NCBI GenBank assembly: GCA_037783415.1
Contig: JAZGTN010000037.1
Coordinates: 6,310,501-6,374,500 of the forward strand
From: Leptasterias polaris
Taxonomy: Eukaryota > Echinodermata > Asteroidea > Forcipulatida > Asteriidae
Length of the DNA: 64,000 bases
Direction of reading: 5' to 3'
In this document: positions 48,001-49,952 of the stretch, one piece after another
Layout: every line of letters begins with the position of its first letter
Position numbering within the stretch: the first letter of the stretch is position 1
Program-made: the position numbers and the translations under genes
The notes under the pieces: model-generated
What the model was told of the DNA's origin: nothing
Seen by the model: the letters and a program-made list of their open reading frames with translations, nothing else
Databases searched by the model: none

Positions 48001-48716
48001 ACATATACATTTGCTGCTGAGTCAAAGGAGATGAAGAAAAGGTTGGTCAAAGATCTAGAAGTGGCCAGGAGTTTGTATTTGTAGGGATAAAGCTGACTTC
48101 TAAGAAGACACTGTTATCAGTATCTGTAAAGAGTTGAGCGTCATGTTTTGAATTTGCAGAATTCACACAAAAGTTCGCTGGAAATTTAGAACTGGGCCCA
48201 ATTTCATGGCTCTGCTTACCGCATGTCTTTATTCCGTGCGTGTACCAACTATACACGTTCACATAATATGATGTACAGGTAGGACGTATACTTCGTGCAT
48301 ATTACAACAGGATTTTGACAAAAATTGTGCCTGAAGGGTATCAAACACAGTGGCATTTTACACAATTTTAACATCAGATAAGATACTTTTTTCCCCATTT
48401 TCCAAAGGCCTCTATCAATTGAAAATGAGTAGAACACAGCTGACTTTAACCTTCTAGCCCCTCTTCAAAGTTGTGCTTCATTGTCATCTTCATTGTATAA
48501 TGTCTGGTTAATTTGTTTTCTTCAAAGTTGTGCTTCATTGTCATCTCCATTGTAAAATGTCTGGTTAATTTGTTTTCTTCAAAGTTGTGCTTCATTGTCA
48601 TCTTCATTGTAAAATGTCTGGTTAATTTGTTTTCTTCTTTTTCTTCTCATAACAGGTGGATTTCGGTTCTAACCAATGGCCTTGAAGTACTTAGCAGTAA
48701 ATCTCAAACCATTTAA
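2880..48716 (+). CDS. FGD: FGD-family Rho guanine nucleotide exchange factor (DH-PH-FYVE-PH), 18 exons
   Basis: Split gene reconstructed by eye from 18 exons with GT-AG borders; all phases agree and the joined frame is 2,712 nt (903 aa plus stop). Seen: proline-rich segments (about residues 121-175), an acidic Ser/Asp stretch (about 330-350), a DH domain (about 366-555) with [16 protein letters not shown] and [15 protein letters not shown], a PH domain (about 585-680), a FYVE finger (about 714-790) with WIKD and RRHHCRACG, and a second PH (about 800-895). This domain order is that of the FGD family, whose members activate Cdc42 by GDP/GTP exchange and shape actin at membranes; FYVE and PH domains bind phosphoinositides. 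Length lies between human FGD4 and FGD1. Which paralogue it equals cannot be told by eye; the PH segment DGMKVL looks FGD4-like. The start at 2880 is the first in-frame ATG fitting exon 1, but an upstream exon is possible. It is the only host gene I can support here. Confidence 0.93.
2994..3023 (+). repeat. In-frame GACAAT hexamer microsatellite
   Basis: Five perfect copies of GACAAT within exon 1, coding for (Asp-Asn)5. Because the unit is six bases, copy-number changes keep the frame. Confidence 0.9.
4032..4195 (+). repeat. 86-bp tandem duplication abutting the exon 2 acceptor
   Basis: The block GCATATGGTAA...GAATGTCATCA occurs twice, 86 bp apart (from about 4036 and 4123). The second copy runs into the exon 2 splice acceptor at 4194-4195. 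Between copies the sequence differs at only a few positions. The first copy lacks the terminal TTTTCAG, so it does not form a second acceptor. Confidence 0.85.
4196..4393 (+). CDS. FGD: FGD exon 2
   Basis: Acceptor (cattttcag) and donor (TCTG|gtgagc) bound a 198-nt open segment. It starts at codon position 2 and ends with one spare base, matching exons 1 and 3 exactly. It encodes a polar N-terminal stretch with an Arg-rich patch ([12 protein letters not shown]) and no recognised domain. A tandem duplication reaches the acceptor (see repeat 4032-4195). Confidence 0.7.
5370..5545 (-). mobile_element. tRNA-derived SINE (family 2)
   Basis: On the minus strand: a B-box-like GTGGGTTCGATATCC and GACATCTGCTCTAGAATGG, followed by CACAGGACTCTGGAAAGTAC and an ACACATCGGTGTATGG tail. 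The order and sequence match 31195-31375. Confidence 0.75.
6180..6751 (+). promoter_or_regulatory. CpG-rich patch with YY1-like start and donor: candidate alternative promoter/first exon
   Basis: This stretch of intron 2 is denser in CpG than its surroundings (for example 6480-6670). It holds an inverted CCAAT box (GATTGGTTA, 6642) and ends in AAAGATGGCGTC at 6722, which fits both a YY1 site and a start codon. After nine codons (6725-6751) there is a good donor, TTG|gtaagg. The short frame ends in phase 0, while exon 3 needs phase 1, so it would not join exon 3 in frame. It may be a non-coding leader, a relic or chance. Confidence 0.3.
7288..7672 (+). mobile_element. TTAA-type MITE relative with internal hairpin
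   Basis: The ends TTTAAAGGGGAGG and CAGGCCTTTAAA form short inverted repeats next to TTAA. The inner sequence (TTACTTGGTAAAGAGCACTGG..., GGTCTTTGACAATTACCAA) matches copies at 19100-19545, 38045-38470 and, reversed, 21895-22225 and 43125-43460. It includes a perfect 16-bp stem (7456-7491). Confidence 0.6.
7717..8088 (+). repeat. Minisatellite, 50/52-bp unit, about 7 copies
   Basis: Unit AATATCATTTGTATAGCTCA followed by AAAATTACTG...TTTCAATTGCCGTAC. Starts lie near 7721, 7773, 7825, 7875, 7927, 7977 and 8029. Spacing alternates between 52 and 50 from the third unit on, reflecting two unit types (ATTACTGTTTTTTATTT and ATGACTTTTTTATTT). Confidence 0.92.
8240..9060. repeat. C-rich low-complexity region with degenerate repeats
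   Basis: Strongly C-rich on this strand (many CCCCCTCCC runs and a C16 tract at 8541-8556). Loosely repeated blocks include ACCCAAGTTACATC/CTCAAATTCCACCC/CTCAAGTTTCACCC and TTAGACAATGAG/CTAGACAACATT, which suggests an old tandem array with a unit of about 200-250 bp. No gene seen. Confidence 0.5.
9061..11835. other. Intron 2 interior, no supported gene
   Basis: AT-rich sequence with weak open frames under 90 codons and no domain match. An imperfect palindrome lies at about 10140-10260 and a G9/C16 pair at 11641-11675. Nothing else stands out. Confidence 0.5.
11840..11975 (-). mobile_element. tRNA-Ser/Leu-like SINE fragment
   Basis: On the minus strand it shows TGGCTGAGTGAGTCAAGTGC, GTTTCTGATCAGCAGAGTGT and GGGTTCGAGTTCC, matching the head of the full copy at 34289-34639. 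Only the tRNA-like head remains. Confidence 0.7.
12240..12390 (+). mobile_element. tRNA-Asn-like SINE copy, degenerate, with long poly(C)
   Basis: It carries CTGACTGGCACC, a poly(C) of about 37 (one G inside, 12250-12286), then GAACAAACATGTTGACAAA and GGCTAGACAGCTCAGTTGG. Its tRNA body is altered (TATATACATGTAGAGCTG). It is in the same family as 37120-37390, where the C tract is only CCCCCC. Confidence 0.7.
13480..13800 (+). mobile_element. TTAA MITE, diverged copy
   Basis: It shares the blocks CACAGATTTGCACA, GTATAAAGTTGGTCATGG, GAAACTTCCCTTGAAATA, GAGCTTAAACTTTCACAGG and CAATTACCAATGTT with the intact copy at 15522-15861. The ends are eroded. Confidence 0.75.
14075..14168 (+). repeat. 14-bp tandem repeat followed by perfect hairpin
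   Basis: TCAATGGTCACTCA is repeated about three times (14087-14130). It is followed by GGAGTGTTGGCTCT - 8 nt - AGAGCCAACACTCC (14133-14168), a perfect 14-bp stem. The same hairpin half occurs at 29344-29357. Confidence 0.85.
14219..14535 (-). mobile_element. Two tRNA-Asn-like SINE fragments
   Basis: 14219-14285 matches the B-box/tail part (GGGTGAACAAAG, GGGATTTGAACCTGCGA). 14385-14535 matches the whole body plus the lead-in on the minus strand (CTAGATACATTGTAGCTCAG, ACAAAGATATTGACGAAAT, CTGACTGGCACCCC). Both are degraded. Confidence 0.65.
14691..14882 (+). mobile_element. Short dispersed element with GCTGCCAAC ends, copy 1
   Basis: It is bounded by GCTGCCAACTCTCCCTGATT and GTTGGCAGC, so the tips form a 9-bp inverted repeat. 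The same sequence recurs at 26416-26610 with about 80% match by eye, including ACCAATCTGTCCATG/ACCAATCTTTCCATG and AAATATCTCCCTGATTG. Confidence 0.75.
15166..15187 (+). repeat. Poly(G) tract, 22 bases
   Basis: Uninterrupted G run followed by AGGACTGAG. It is among the longest of the poly(G)/poly(C) tracts spread through the window. Confidence 0.95.
15522..15861 (+). mobile_element. TTAA-flanked MITE, intact copy
   Basis: A 340-bp element with inverted ends AGGGTGTGTACAACATTGG (perfect over about 22 bp), flanked by TTAA at 15518-15521 and 15862-15865. No coding capacity. TTAA targets are used by piggyBac and Kolobok transposases; which one moved it is unknown. Confidence 0.9.
15949..16101. 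repeat. Long imperfect palindrome (foldback)
   Basis: Arms of about 64 bp (15949-16012 and 16038-16101) pair across a loop of about 25 nt, for example CGATCCATTAAGCC with GGCTTAATGGATCG and GACCAATCACAGCCGCGAAA with TTTCGCGGTTGTGATTGGTC. The stems contain CCAAT boxes facing both ways and a GGGCGTGG/CCCCGCC pair. It may be a MITE. Confidence 0.85.
16880..17574 (+). CDS. FGD: FGD exon 3 (proline-rich and acidic region)
   Basis: A 695-nt exon after the acceptor gtcttccag, ending at DRL|gtgagt in phase 0. It encodes EKPPVPNKP and [10 protein letters not shown], candidate SH3-binding proline motifs, and NIYDDV and PYAIIPIP tyrosine motifs. A basic stretch ([15 protein letters not shown]) and a long Asp/Ser/Glu stretch before the DH domain follow. 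Its base composition is markedly richer in G+C than the introns around it. FGD1 is known to have a proline-rich N-terminus that binds cortactin and mAbp1; the same role here is inference. The 160-aa open frame on the opposite strand is a shadow. Confidence 0.9.
17575..19577. other. Intron 3
   Basis: No gene. 17665-17830 is a diverged copy of the GGGCCCAATTTCAT palindrome family (AGAATAAGGTTACCAGCC, GACTGGT-like core). 18410-18620 is the reverse partner of 960-1100. 19100-19545 is a copy of the dispersed repeat seen at 38045-38470. Confidence 0.6.
19578..19688 (+). CDS. FGD: FGD exon 4 (start of DH domain)
   Basis: 111 nt, phase 0 at both ends (tttacag|GAG, CAA|gtaagc). It encodes the first DH helix, [16 protein letters not shown], the conserved region 1 of RhoGEF domains that contacts the GTPase switch I. 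The invariant Glu of the ERTYV motif is present. Confidence 0.95.
20905..21022. repeat. Imperfect palindrome of about 118 bp
   Basis: AAACAGCCGTTTGAAA...CAGGGTTGTGGCCGTGCGA pairs with TCGTACAACCACGATGACCC...TTTTAAACGGCCGTTT, around a centre GGACCGAACCAAAGGTGAGGTCC. It is richer in CpG than nearby intron sequence. Probably a MITE. Confidence 0.8.
21220..21570 (+). mobile_element. tRNA-derived SINE with GGTTTTCCTCCCACAAA core
   Basis: A tRNA-like head (GGGTGGCTAATGCATAGAGA, B box TGGTTCGATTCCTGG) at 21290-21355. A body follows with CAGGTTTG and GGGCCCTCCGGTTTTCCTCC, a core shared by SINEs of several marine invertebrates. The open frames across it are not genes. Confidence 0.7.
23125..23273 (+). 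CDS. FGD: FGD exon 5 (DH domain)
   Basis: 149 nt between ctgccag and TG|gtatgt, leaving two bases that complete a Trp codon with exon 6. It encodes the [20 protein letters not shown] segment and the following helix, which matches the FGD-type DH domain (IFSNI, HxxVL pattern). Confidence 0.94.
23559..23788. mobile_element. Palindromic MITE with GCTCTGCTTACCG ends
   Basis: The left end CCATGGCTCTGCTTACCGCC pairs with the right end ACGGTAAGCAGAGCCATGA. Inside, GCGCAGAATTC/TTACGGAAGC-type units repeat. The start GGGCCCAATTCCATGG resembles the other GGGCCCAATTTCAT elements and 48193-48235. Confidence 0.8.
23871..24286 (+). repeat. Tandem duplication, unit about 231 bp
   Basis: TACACTGGAACCACAGACTG starts copy 1 at 23871 and TACACTGGTACCACAGACTG starts copy 2 at 24102. 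Both run through CATACCATCCAGGCTAGCAT to GATAGCAATAGGGTTTGAAT. An additional GTGGTATTTTGTGAAGAAGA between them is a partial third copy. Confidence 0.85.
25712..25908. mobile_element. Palindromic MITE (GGGCCCAATTTCA family), reversed core
   Basis: The ends GGGCCCAATTTCAAAGAGCT and AGCTCTCTGAAATCGGGGCCC are inverted repeats. The core AGAATAAGGTTACCAGCC is the reverse complement of the core in the 29142 and 45626 copies, so this copy lies the other way round. Confidence 0.85.
26416..26610 (+). mobile_element. Short dispersed element with GCTGCCAAC-like ends, copy 2
   Basis: Matches 14691-14882: CCAACTCTCCCTGATTCT, AATCTTTCCATGGTCTGATG, ATCTCCCTGATTGCA and the end TGTTGGCAGCCC. The open end toward 26400 carries AGCCAAC. 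Confidence 0.75.
27256..27412 (+). CDS. FGD: FGD exon 6 (DH domain)
   Basis: 157 nt from gtgattag to ATGCAG|gtgagt. It encodes [20 protein letters not shown] and a helix ending in ISEMQ, typical of the middle of FGD DH domains (LG..L...A.FLK.Y..Y..NF). Confidence 0.95.
28295..28382 (+). CDS. FGD: FGD exon 7 (DH conserved region 3)
   Basis: 88 nt from ttcacag to AAAG|gtacgc. It encodes [20 protein letters not shown], the most conserved RhoGEF helix, lining the GTPase-binding surface. The PVQRIPRY core is intact, so catalysis is expected. Confidence 0.96.
28440..29000 (+). repeat. Tandem duplication, unit about 306 bp, with shorter internal repeats
   Basis: CTACTCCACAGCAGTAGATA recurs near 28444, 28516 and, diverged, 28690 and 28785. 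TAGGAAGAGTAGGAAGTG recurs at about 28672 and 28978. TTTTTTACTGGA..AGAAGTCT..ATACAAGACCAA occurs twice. Copies differ by many small changes. Confidence 0.8.
29142..29334. mobile_element. Palindromic MITE (GGGCCCAATTTCAT family), near-complete
   Basis: A 193-bp element with ends GGGCCCAATTTCATAGAGCT and AGCTCTATGAAATTGGGCCC, and inner TTAAGCAGAAAA / TTTTTGTGCTTAAGCAG. It sits inside a larger foldback whose arms carry TGGTCTTGATGTTT and AAAACATCAAGACCA (29052-29133) and GGAGTGTTAGCT / GAGCCAACACTCC (29013, 29345). Confidence 0.9.
29631..29681 (+). CDS. FGD: FGD exon 8 (DH domain, 51 nt)
   Basis: A short exon between gaatgcag and GAGA|gtaagt. It gives [17 protein letters not shown], which matches the known FGD motif after PRYELLLK (DYLKRLP.DA.DR..AE). 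Phase 1 on both sides; skipping this 51-nt exon would keep the frame but remove part of the DH domain. Confidence 0.93.
29682..30472. other. Intron 8
   Basis: No gene. 29880-30170 holds diverged palindrome-family fragments (GCTTAGCAGAA, TATTACCAGTCAAAATGC). 30200-30360 is an unusual island with a CRE palindrome TGACGTCA (30206-30213), a minus-strand YY1-like AAGATGGCGGC (30218-30228) and GAGGGCGCCCTC (30327-30338). Confidence 0.5.
30473..30531 (+). CDS. FGD: FGD exon 9 (end of DH domain)
   Basis: 59 nt from cctgcag to ATG|gtgagt. It encodes [19 protein letters not shown], the last DH helix (compare SLELISTAANHSN in human FGD1). It is followed by the largest intron after intron 2 (7.2 kb). 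Confidence 0.94.
31195..31375 (+). mobile_element. tRNA-derived SINE (family 2), good copy
   Basis: A box-like TAAGCTCGGTGGTCTGG, then AAGACATCTGCTCTAGCATG and the B box GGGTTCGAATCCCACTAGAG. The body follows with CACAGGAGTCGGAAAGTACT. The tRNA-like head retains both RNA polymerase III boxes. Confidence 0.8.
32625..33560 (-). mobile_element. tRNA-Asn-like SINE split by a DNA transposon
   Basis: Parts 32625-32679 and 33399-33560 join, on the minus strand, into lead-in, GGGGCTAGATAGCTCAGTTG, an anticodon arm with loop CTGTTAA (anticodon GTT, Asn) and B box GGTTCAAATCC. The transposon and one copy of ACGACATCC account for the gap. Confidence 0.88.
32680..33398 (+). mobile_element. Non-autonomous DNA transposon copy 2, inside a SINE
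   Basis: A 719-bp partner of the element at 108-822, in the opposite orientation and very similar throughout. It is flanked by ACGACATCC at 32671-32679 and 33399-33407. It splits the B box of a tRNA-Asn-like SINE from its anticodon region, so the pre-insertion site is readable. The close match between copies suggests recent activity. Confidence 0.92.
34170..35410 (+). repeat. 20-bp satellite, GAAGAATTTCTCTTTACTAA, with higher-order repeat
   Basis: Roughly thirty or more copies of the 20-mer with variants (TTGACCAC, TTTGTCTTT). The stretch from ACTAAGGAGAATTTCCCTTT to TTCACGCAAAAGAGTTCATC occurs twice, 278 bp apart (34973 and 35251), showing a higher-order duplication. It is interrupted by a SINE at 34289-34639. 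Confidence 0.9.
34289..34639 (-). mobile_element. Full-length tRNA-Ser/Leu-like SINE with target duplication
   Basis: On the minus strand: head GTGTCGTGGCCGAGTGGATA (A box), B box GGGTTCGAGTCCCGG, a body of about 250 bp, GGCGCTTTATAAATGC and an (ATT)n tail. It is flanked by CGTATAATA at 34280-34288 and 34640-34648. The head has the layout of a long-variable-arm tRNA. Confidence 0.92.
36423..36707 (+). mobile_element. TTAA MITE, 3'-truncated copy
   Basis: It begins after TTAA (36419-36422) with AGGATTTGCATAACATTGG and follows the 15522 copy through GAGCTTAAACTTTTACAGG and TTTCATGTATATGTT. It then stops where an unrelated repeat (AAAGCGCCTCAGGGAACGAT, also at 42285-42305 reversed) begins. Confidence 0.8.
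37120..37390 (+). mobile_element. tRNA-Asn-like SINE, best complete copy
   Basis: Lead-in CTTCTGACTGGCACCCCCCG and AACAAAGATATTGACAAAAT, then a tRNA-like body at 37241-37312 (A box TAGCTCAGTTGG, loop ACGTTAA, B box GGTTCAAATCC), then a TTTTTCTTTGTTCAACCC tail. The anticodon stem does not pair well, so it is a SINE and not a tRNA gene. The tRNA part lies in the middle of the conserved unit. Confidence 0.82.
37769..37912 (+). CDS. FGD: FGD exon 10 (DH-PH linker and PH1 start)
   Basis: 144 nt, phase 0 at both ends (cctcag|GAT, CTG|gtaaga). It encodes [14 protein letters not shown] and DRYIYL, the linker and first strands of the first PH domain (the FGD pattern is ELIKEG.I.K...NG..QDR.LFLF). Confidence 0.95.
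38045..38470 (+). mobile_element. Dispersed TTAA-type repeat in intron 10
   Basis: It starts TTTAAAGGTCAGGTAAC and ends AATCTATGACCCTGCCTTTG, with TTACTTGGTGAGAAGC, AAAACATTTGAATCTGAGAA and CAGCTGAAACTTTCACATG inside. It fills most of intron 10, and other copies lie near 7288, 19100, 21895 and 43125. The overlapping open frames are not genes. Confidence 0.7.
38567..38662 (+). CDS. FGD: FGD exon 11 (PH1)
   Basis: 96 nt from tcgtccag to ATGAAG|gttagt. It encodes [20 protein letters not shown] and VDGMK. A second donor 7 nt downstream (AGT|gtgagt) is a stronger consensus, but its use would shift the frame. The first donor is chosen because it joins in phase to VLDSDH, as in FGD4. Confidence 0.9.
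38816..39352 (+). CDS. Unrecognised intronic open frame, 178 codons
   Basis: The longest intronic open frame not explained by a repeat, in AT-rich DNA where stops should be frequent. The predicted product starts with a Lys-rich stretch ([17 protein letters not shown]), followed by mixed helical-looking sequence ([20 protein letters not shown]). No signal peptide or known motif is seen, and part of the opposite strand is also open (38980-39336). It could be a fragment of a transposon protein or chance. No splice or promoter signal links it to FGD. Confidence 0.2.
   Translation: MSTFVFINYSNLIFLSIGKLKAKNKKQKQKLRKNKDKFSLELLGTFEDLLKRDILYGIRGKRFVSEYFDLKREKRFFGNTMNLKSLFGVVVLNRIVSQLNFLIGELRLSSLTKLLRASVDMLFSKKHLDPCEILTATSAILAMDLINFEALKHFVGVCFQQRNAAENCFEMETTKNML
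39719..40027 (+). mobile_element. TTAA-flanked MITE, second intact copy
   Basis: A 309-bp element with ends AGGGCGTGCACAACATTGG and, inverted, AGCGTGCGTACAACATTGG. TTAA lies at 39715-39718 and 40028-40031. The interior matches 15522-15861 with small deletions. Confidence 0.88.
42095..42610 (-). mobile_element. tRNA-Ser/Leu-like SINE, degraded, with an insert
   Basis: On the minus strand it carries the head (TGGCCGAGCCATCTCG, GGGTTCGAATCCCGG), the body (CAATTGCTTCTCATCACCC, GGTTGAT-like) and a tail with AATAATTATCATTATTA at the left. About 150 bp near 42130-42310 does not match the 34289 copy and may be an inserted sequence. Confidence 0.75.
42778..42876 (+). CDS. FGD: FGD exon 12 (PH1 end)
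   Basis: 99 nt, phase 0, ending GCG|gtgagt. It encodes [20 protein letters not shown] and EDWMA, the last strands and C-terminal helix of the PH domain with its conserved Trp. The acceptor is a tandem TAGCAG; the downstream AG gives MK-VLDSDH, while the upstream one would add one Gln. Confidence 0.94.
42877..43942. other. Intron 12
   Basis: Mostly a reversed dispersed TTAA-type repeat (43125-43460; GAATACACAATCTGAGAAAC, CCTGTGAAAATTTCATTTCA). A C10 run lies near 43511. The remaining sequence is AT-rich without features. Confidence 0.6.
43943..44053 (+). CDS. FGD: FGD exon 13 (PH1-FYVE linker)
   Basis: 111 nt from a long pyrimidine tract (ctccccag) to GACAAG|gtgagg. It completes the PH helix ([17 protein letters not shown]) and gives an acidic linker ([10 protein letters not shown]). 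Removing it would keep the frame. Confidence 0.92.
44054..45086. other. Intron 13 with degenerate AGTTTCC repeats and a hairpin
   Basis: 44320-44545 is a run of degenerate 10-14 bp units around AGTTTCC(A)AA and AGTGTCCAA. 44602-44656 folds as CTTCCCTTTAAGTTTCCATT against AAATGGAGAACTTAAAGGGAAG. No gene. Splice sites of the intron are normal. Confidence 0.65.
45087..45206 (+). CDS. FGD: FGD exon 14 (FYVE, first half)
   Basis: 120 nt from atttcag to GGAGCG|gttagt. It encodes [16 protein letters not shown] and [10 protein letters not shown]. These are the WxxD motif, zinc ligands C..C and CxxC, and the basic R(R/K)HHCR motif that binds phosphatidylinositol 3-phosphate in FYVE domains. Confidence 0.97.
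45207..45876. other. Intron 14
   Basis: Contains the palindromic MITE at 45626-45818. The 144-codon frame from 45324 runs into that MITE and is not a gene. Confidence 0.65.
45626..45818. mobile_element. Palindromic MITE (GGGCCCAATTTCAT family), near-complete
   Basis: 193 bp, the same length and nearly the same sequence as 29142-29334, with ends GGGCCCAATTTCATGGAGCT and AGCTCTATGAAATTGGGCCC. It ends 58 bp before the exon 15 acceptor, so it lies in the branch-point neighbourhood. Confidence 0.9.
45877..46008 (+). CDS. FGD: FGD exon 15 (FYVE, second half)
   Basis: 132 nt from atttgtag to ACG|gtaagt. It encodes [13 protein letters not shown] and [14 protein letters not shown], supplying the remaining zinc cysteine pairs. 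The usual RVC motif reads KVC, a conservative change. A 193-bp palindromic MITE ends 58 bp before its acceptor. Confidence 0.96.
46055..46470. mobile_element. Inverted-repeat element filling intron 15
   Basis: GTACTCATTTTCCAACAGAT...CCTCAGGAAAG at the left pairs with ATCTTTTGGAAAATGAGTAG...CCTGAGGAC at the right. The right half (CACAGTGGCATTTACACC, CCCATTTTC) recurs at 48340-48435 in intron 17. Likely a MITE. Confidence 0.7.
46803..46928 (+). CDS. FGD: FGD exon 16 (PH2 start)
   Basis: 126 nt from cccttcag to CCCAAG|gtaaga. It encodes [20 protein letters not shown] and [12 protein letters not shown], the first strands of the C-terminal PH domain (the G.L..... W.R.W.VL pattern). Confidence 0.94.
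46929..47892. other. Intron 16
   Basis: No gene. It has a G-rich tract (47179-47206, 20 G or more with one C), a tRNA-like SINE fragment (47215-47285, GATGGGATTCGAACCTAC) and a second one (47755-47850, CGGGATTCGAACCGGGGTCC) on the minus strand just before exon 17. Confidence 0.6.
47893..48041 (+). CDS. FGD: FGD exon 17 (PH2)
   Basis: 149 nt from ctggtcag to AAAAG|gttggt. It encodes the strands [12 protein letters not shown] and the segment [13 protein letters not shown] before the last PH helix. The donor gttggt is weak. Reading through it adds about a dozen residues ([13 protein letters not shown]) to a stop at 48082, a possible intron-retained form. Confidence 0.93.
48463..48640 (+). repeat. 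57-bp tandem repeat, 3 copies, next to last acceptor
   Basis: CTTCAAAGTTGTGCTTCATT starts at 48463, 48520 and 48577, with only one or two differences between units. The array ends in the polypyrimidine tract that precedes the exon 18 acceptor at 48654-48655. Confidence 0.93.
48656..48716 (+). CDS. FGD: FGD exon 18 (PH2 helix, C-terminus, stop)
   Basis: 61 nt after ctcataacag. With two bases from exon 17 it gives [20 protein letters not shown] and a TAA stop at 48714-48716. The conserved Trp of the PH C-terminal helix is present. The 3' UTR runs on from here, but its end is not clear; AATAAA-like sites lie near 50434, 50541 and 50894, the last inside a repeat. Confidence 0.92.
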
Positions 48717-49102
48717 GCTCATCGTGTCGATCAGTGCTTCCAACCCATCTCTCCAATGTCCAGTTCCCCTCTGTGGATACTAAAACTGGACTTTGATGTA
48801 AAAATTGGTTTTTAAAATTTTAGATACACAGAGAAATTTAAACAGTTTAAGAAGTTTTCACTATTAACTTTCATATAAATTTTTGTAAAAATGCGCAAAC
48901 GGTTCCACAGACAACAGAGGGGGTAAAACCCAACAGTTTCACCAATCATAAACATGCTTAGTCAGTAGATGTGATTAGCAAATTTCCCCTTTCAAGTTTG
49001 ATGACAAATTTTTATCGATATTGGGTTTCTTGGCATTTGACTGAAAGCCTTACATTGTCTTAATGCCAAATCCATATGTCAATTGTGTATTAAGTGTTAA
49101 TG

Positions 49103-49222
49103 CAAAAAAAAATTAATGGCCTAACGTTCCGACCCAAGGAGAGTCTTTCTTGAAGGCTAACCTTACCCTTCAAAAAAAACTCTGCTAGGGTCGAAACGTC
49201 AGGCCATTAACTGTTTTTTTGC
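49103..49222. mobile_element. Foldback element with AATGGCCTAACGTTCC arms
   Basis: TGCAAAAAAAAATTAATGGC...GAGAGTCTTTCTTGAAGG pairs with CTTCAAAAAAAACTCTGC...GCCATTAACTGTTTTTTTGCA. A stem of about 50 bp with mismatches. A related half lies at 41610-41650 (GGGTCGAAACACGAGGCC). Confidence 0.75.
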
Positions 49223-49637
49223 ATTTATACCACAGGTCCTTTTGATTGGTAAGCAGTTTGCAACAGCTCACTTTATTTTCTCTAAGTGTAAATGCATTGT
49301 GCATAGTGCACTGAAATAGAAATGTACACCAAGCAACCTTCCATGTAGCTGTATTATGTAATCCATACAAAATTTGACTCTCCAGGGAGCAGTTTAAACA
49401 GATGAATGATCAAGCTCGACAAAGTTGGCTACGTGGTTTTGGGGGGTCTGAAGTTTTTTTAATTATTGGCAATCTTTGGGTAGTCTTTCAAACAGAAATA
49501 TTTAGTATAGTTTTTTAGAATGTTACAGAAAGCATCAAAATGAGGGAATTTACAATACAGTGCGTCCTCTAACAGTTTACCCTGGAGAGGATATTTTCCC
49601 CACAATGGTTGACTGAAACAAATCACGCTCTTAGCTT

Positions 49638-49952
49638 ATAGACCTTTCCATTGCTAATAAACAAAGTGCGCCGGTTGGCATGGATGGCCGAATGTTAGCA
49701 AAACATTCAATCATGTTAAAATATGTTGTGACCAACTTCAACATTTTCTGTAAAGATTCATGAACTGAAATACCTTCCATGATTGGTTGATTTGTTTCCA
49801 ACAAATTCAACACTATTTTTGAATATTTGTGTAACATTGCTGCAAACTAACTATGGCTATCTGTTTTTGATTTGCAGTTATGGCTTTCCATAGTTTTCCA
49901 ACCGCGGTTGGCAAAAACCTGGGCTGTGACGTTGCAATAGAAAGGTCTATAG
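49638..49952. mobile_element. TIR element, CTATAGACCTTTC ends
   Basis: TATAGACCTTTCCATTGC at the left and GCAATAGAAAGGTCTATA at the right form inverted ends 315 bp apart; there is one mismatch. The inner arms share AACCGCGGTTGGC- and GCGCCGGTTGGC-like blocks. The target duplication is not clear. The open frames inside are not genes. Confidence 0.75.
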
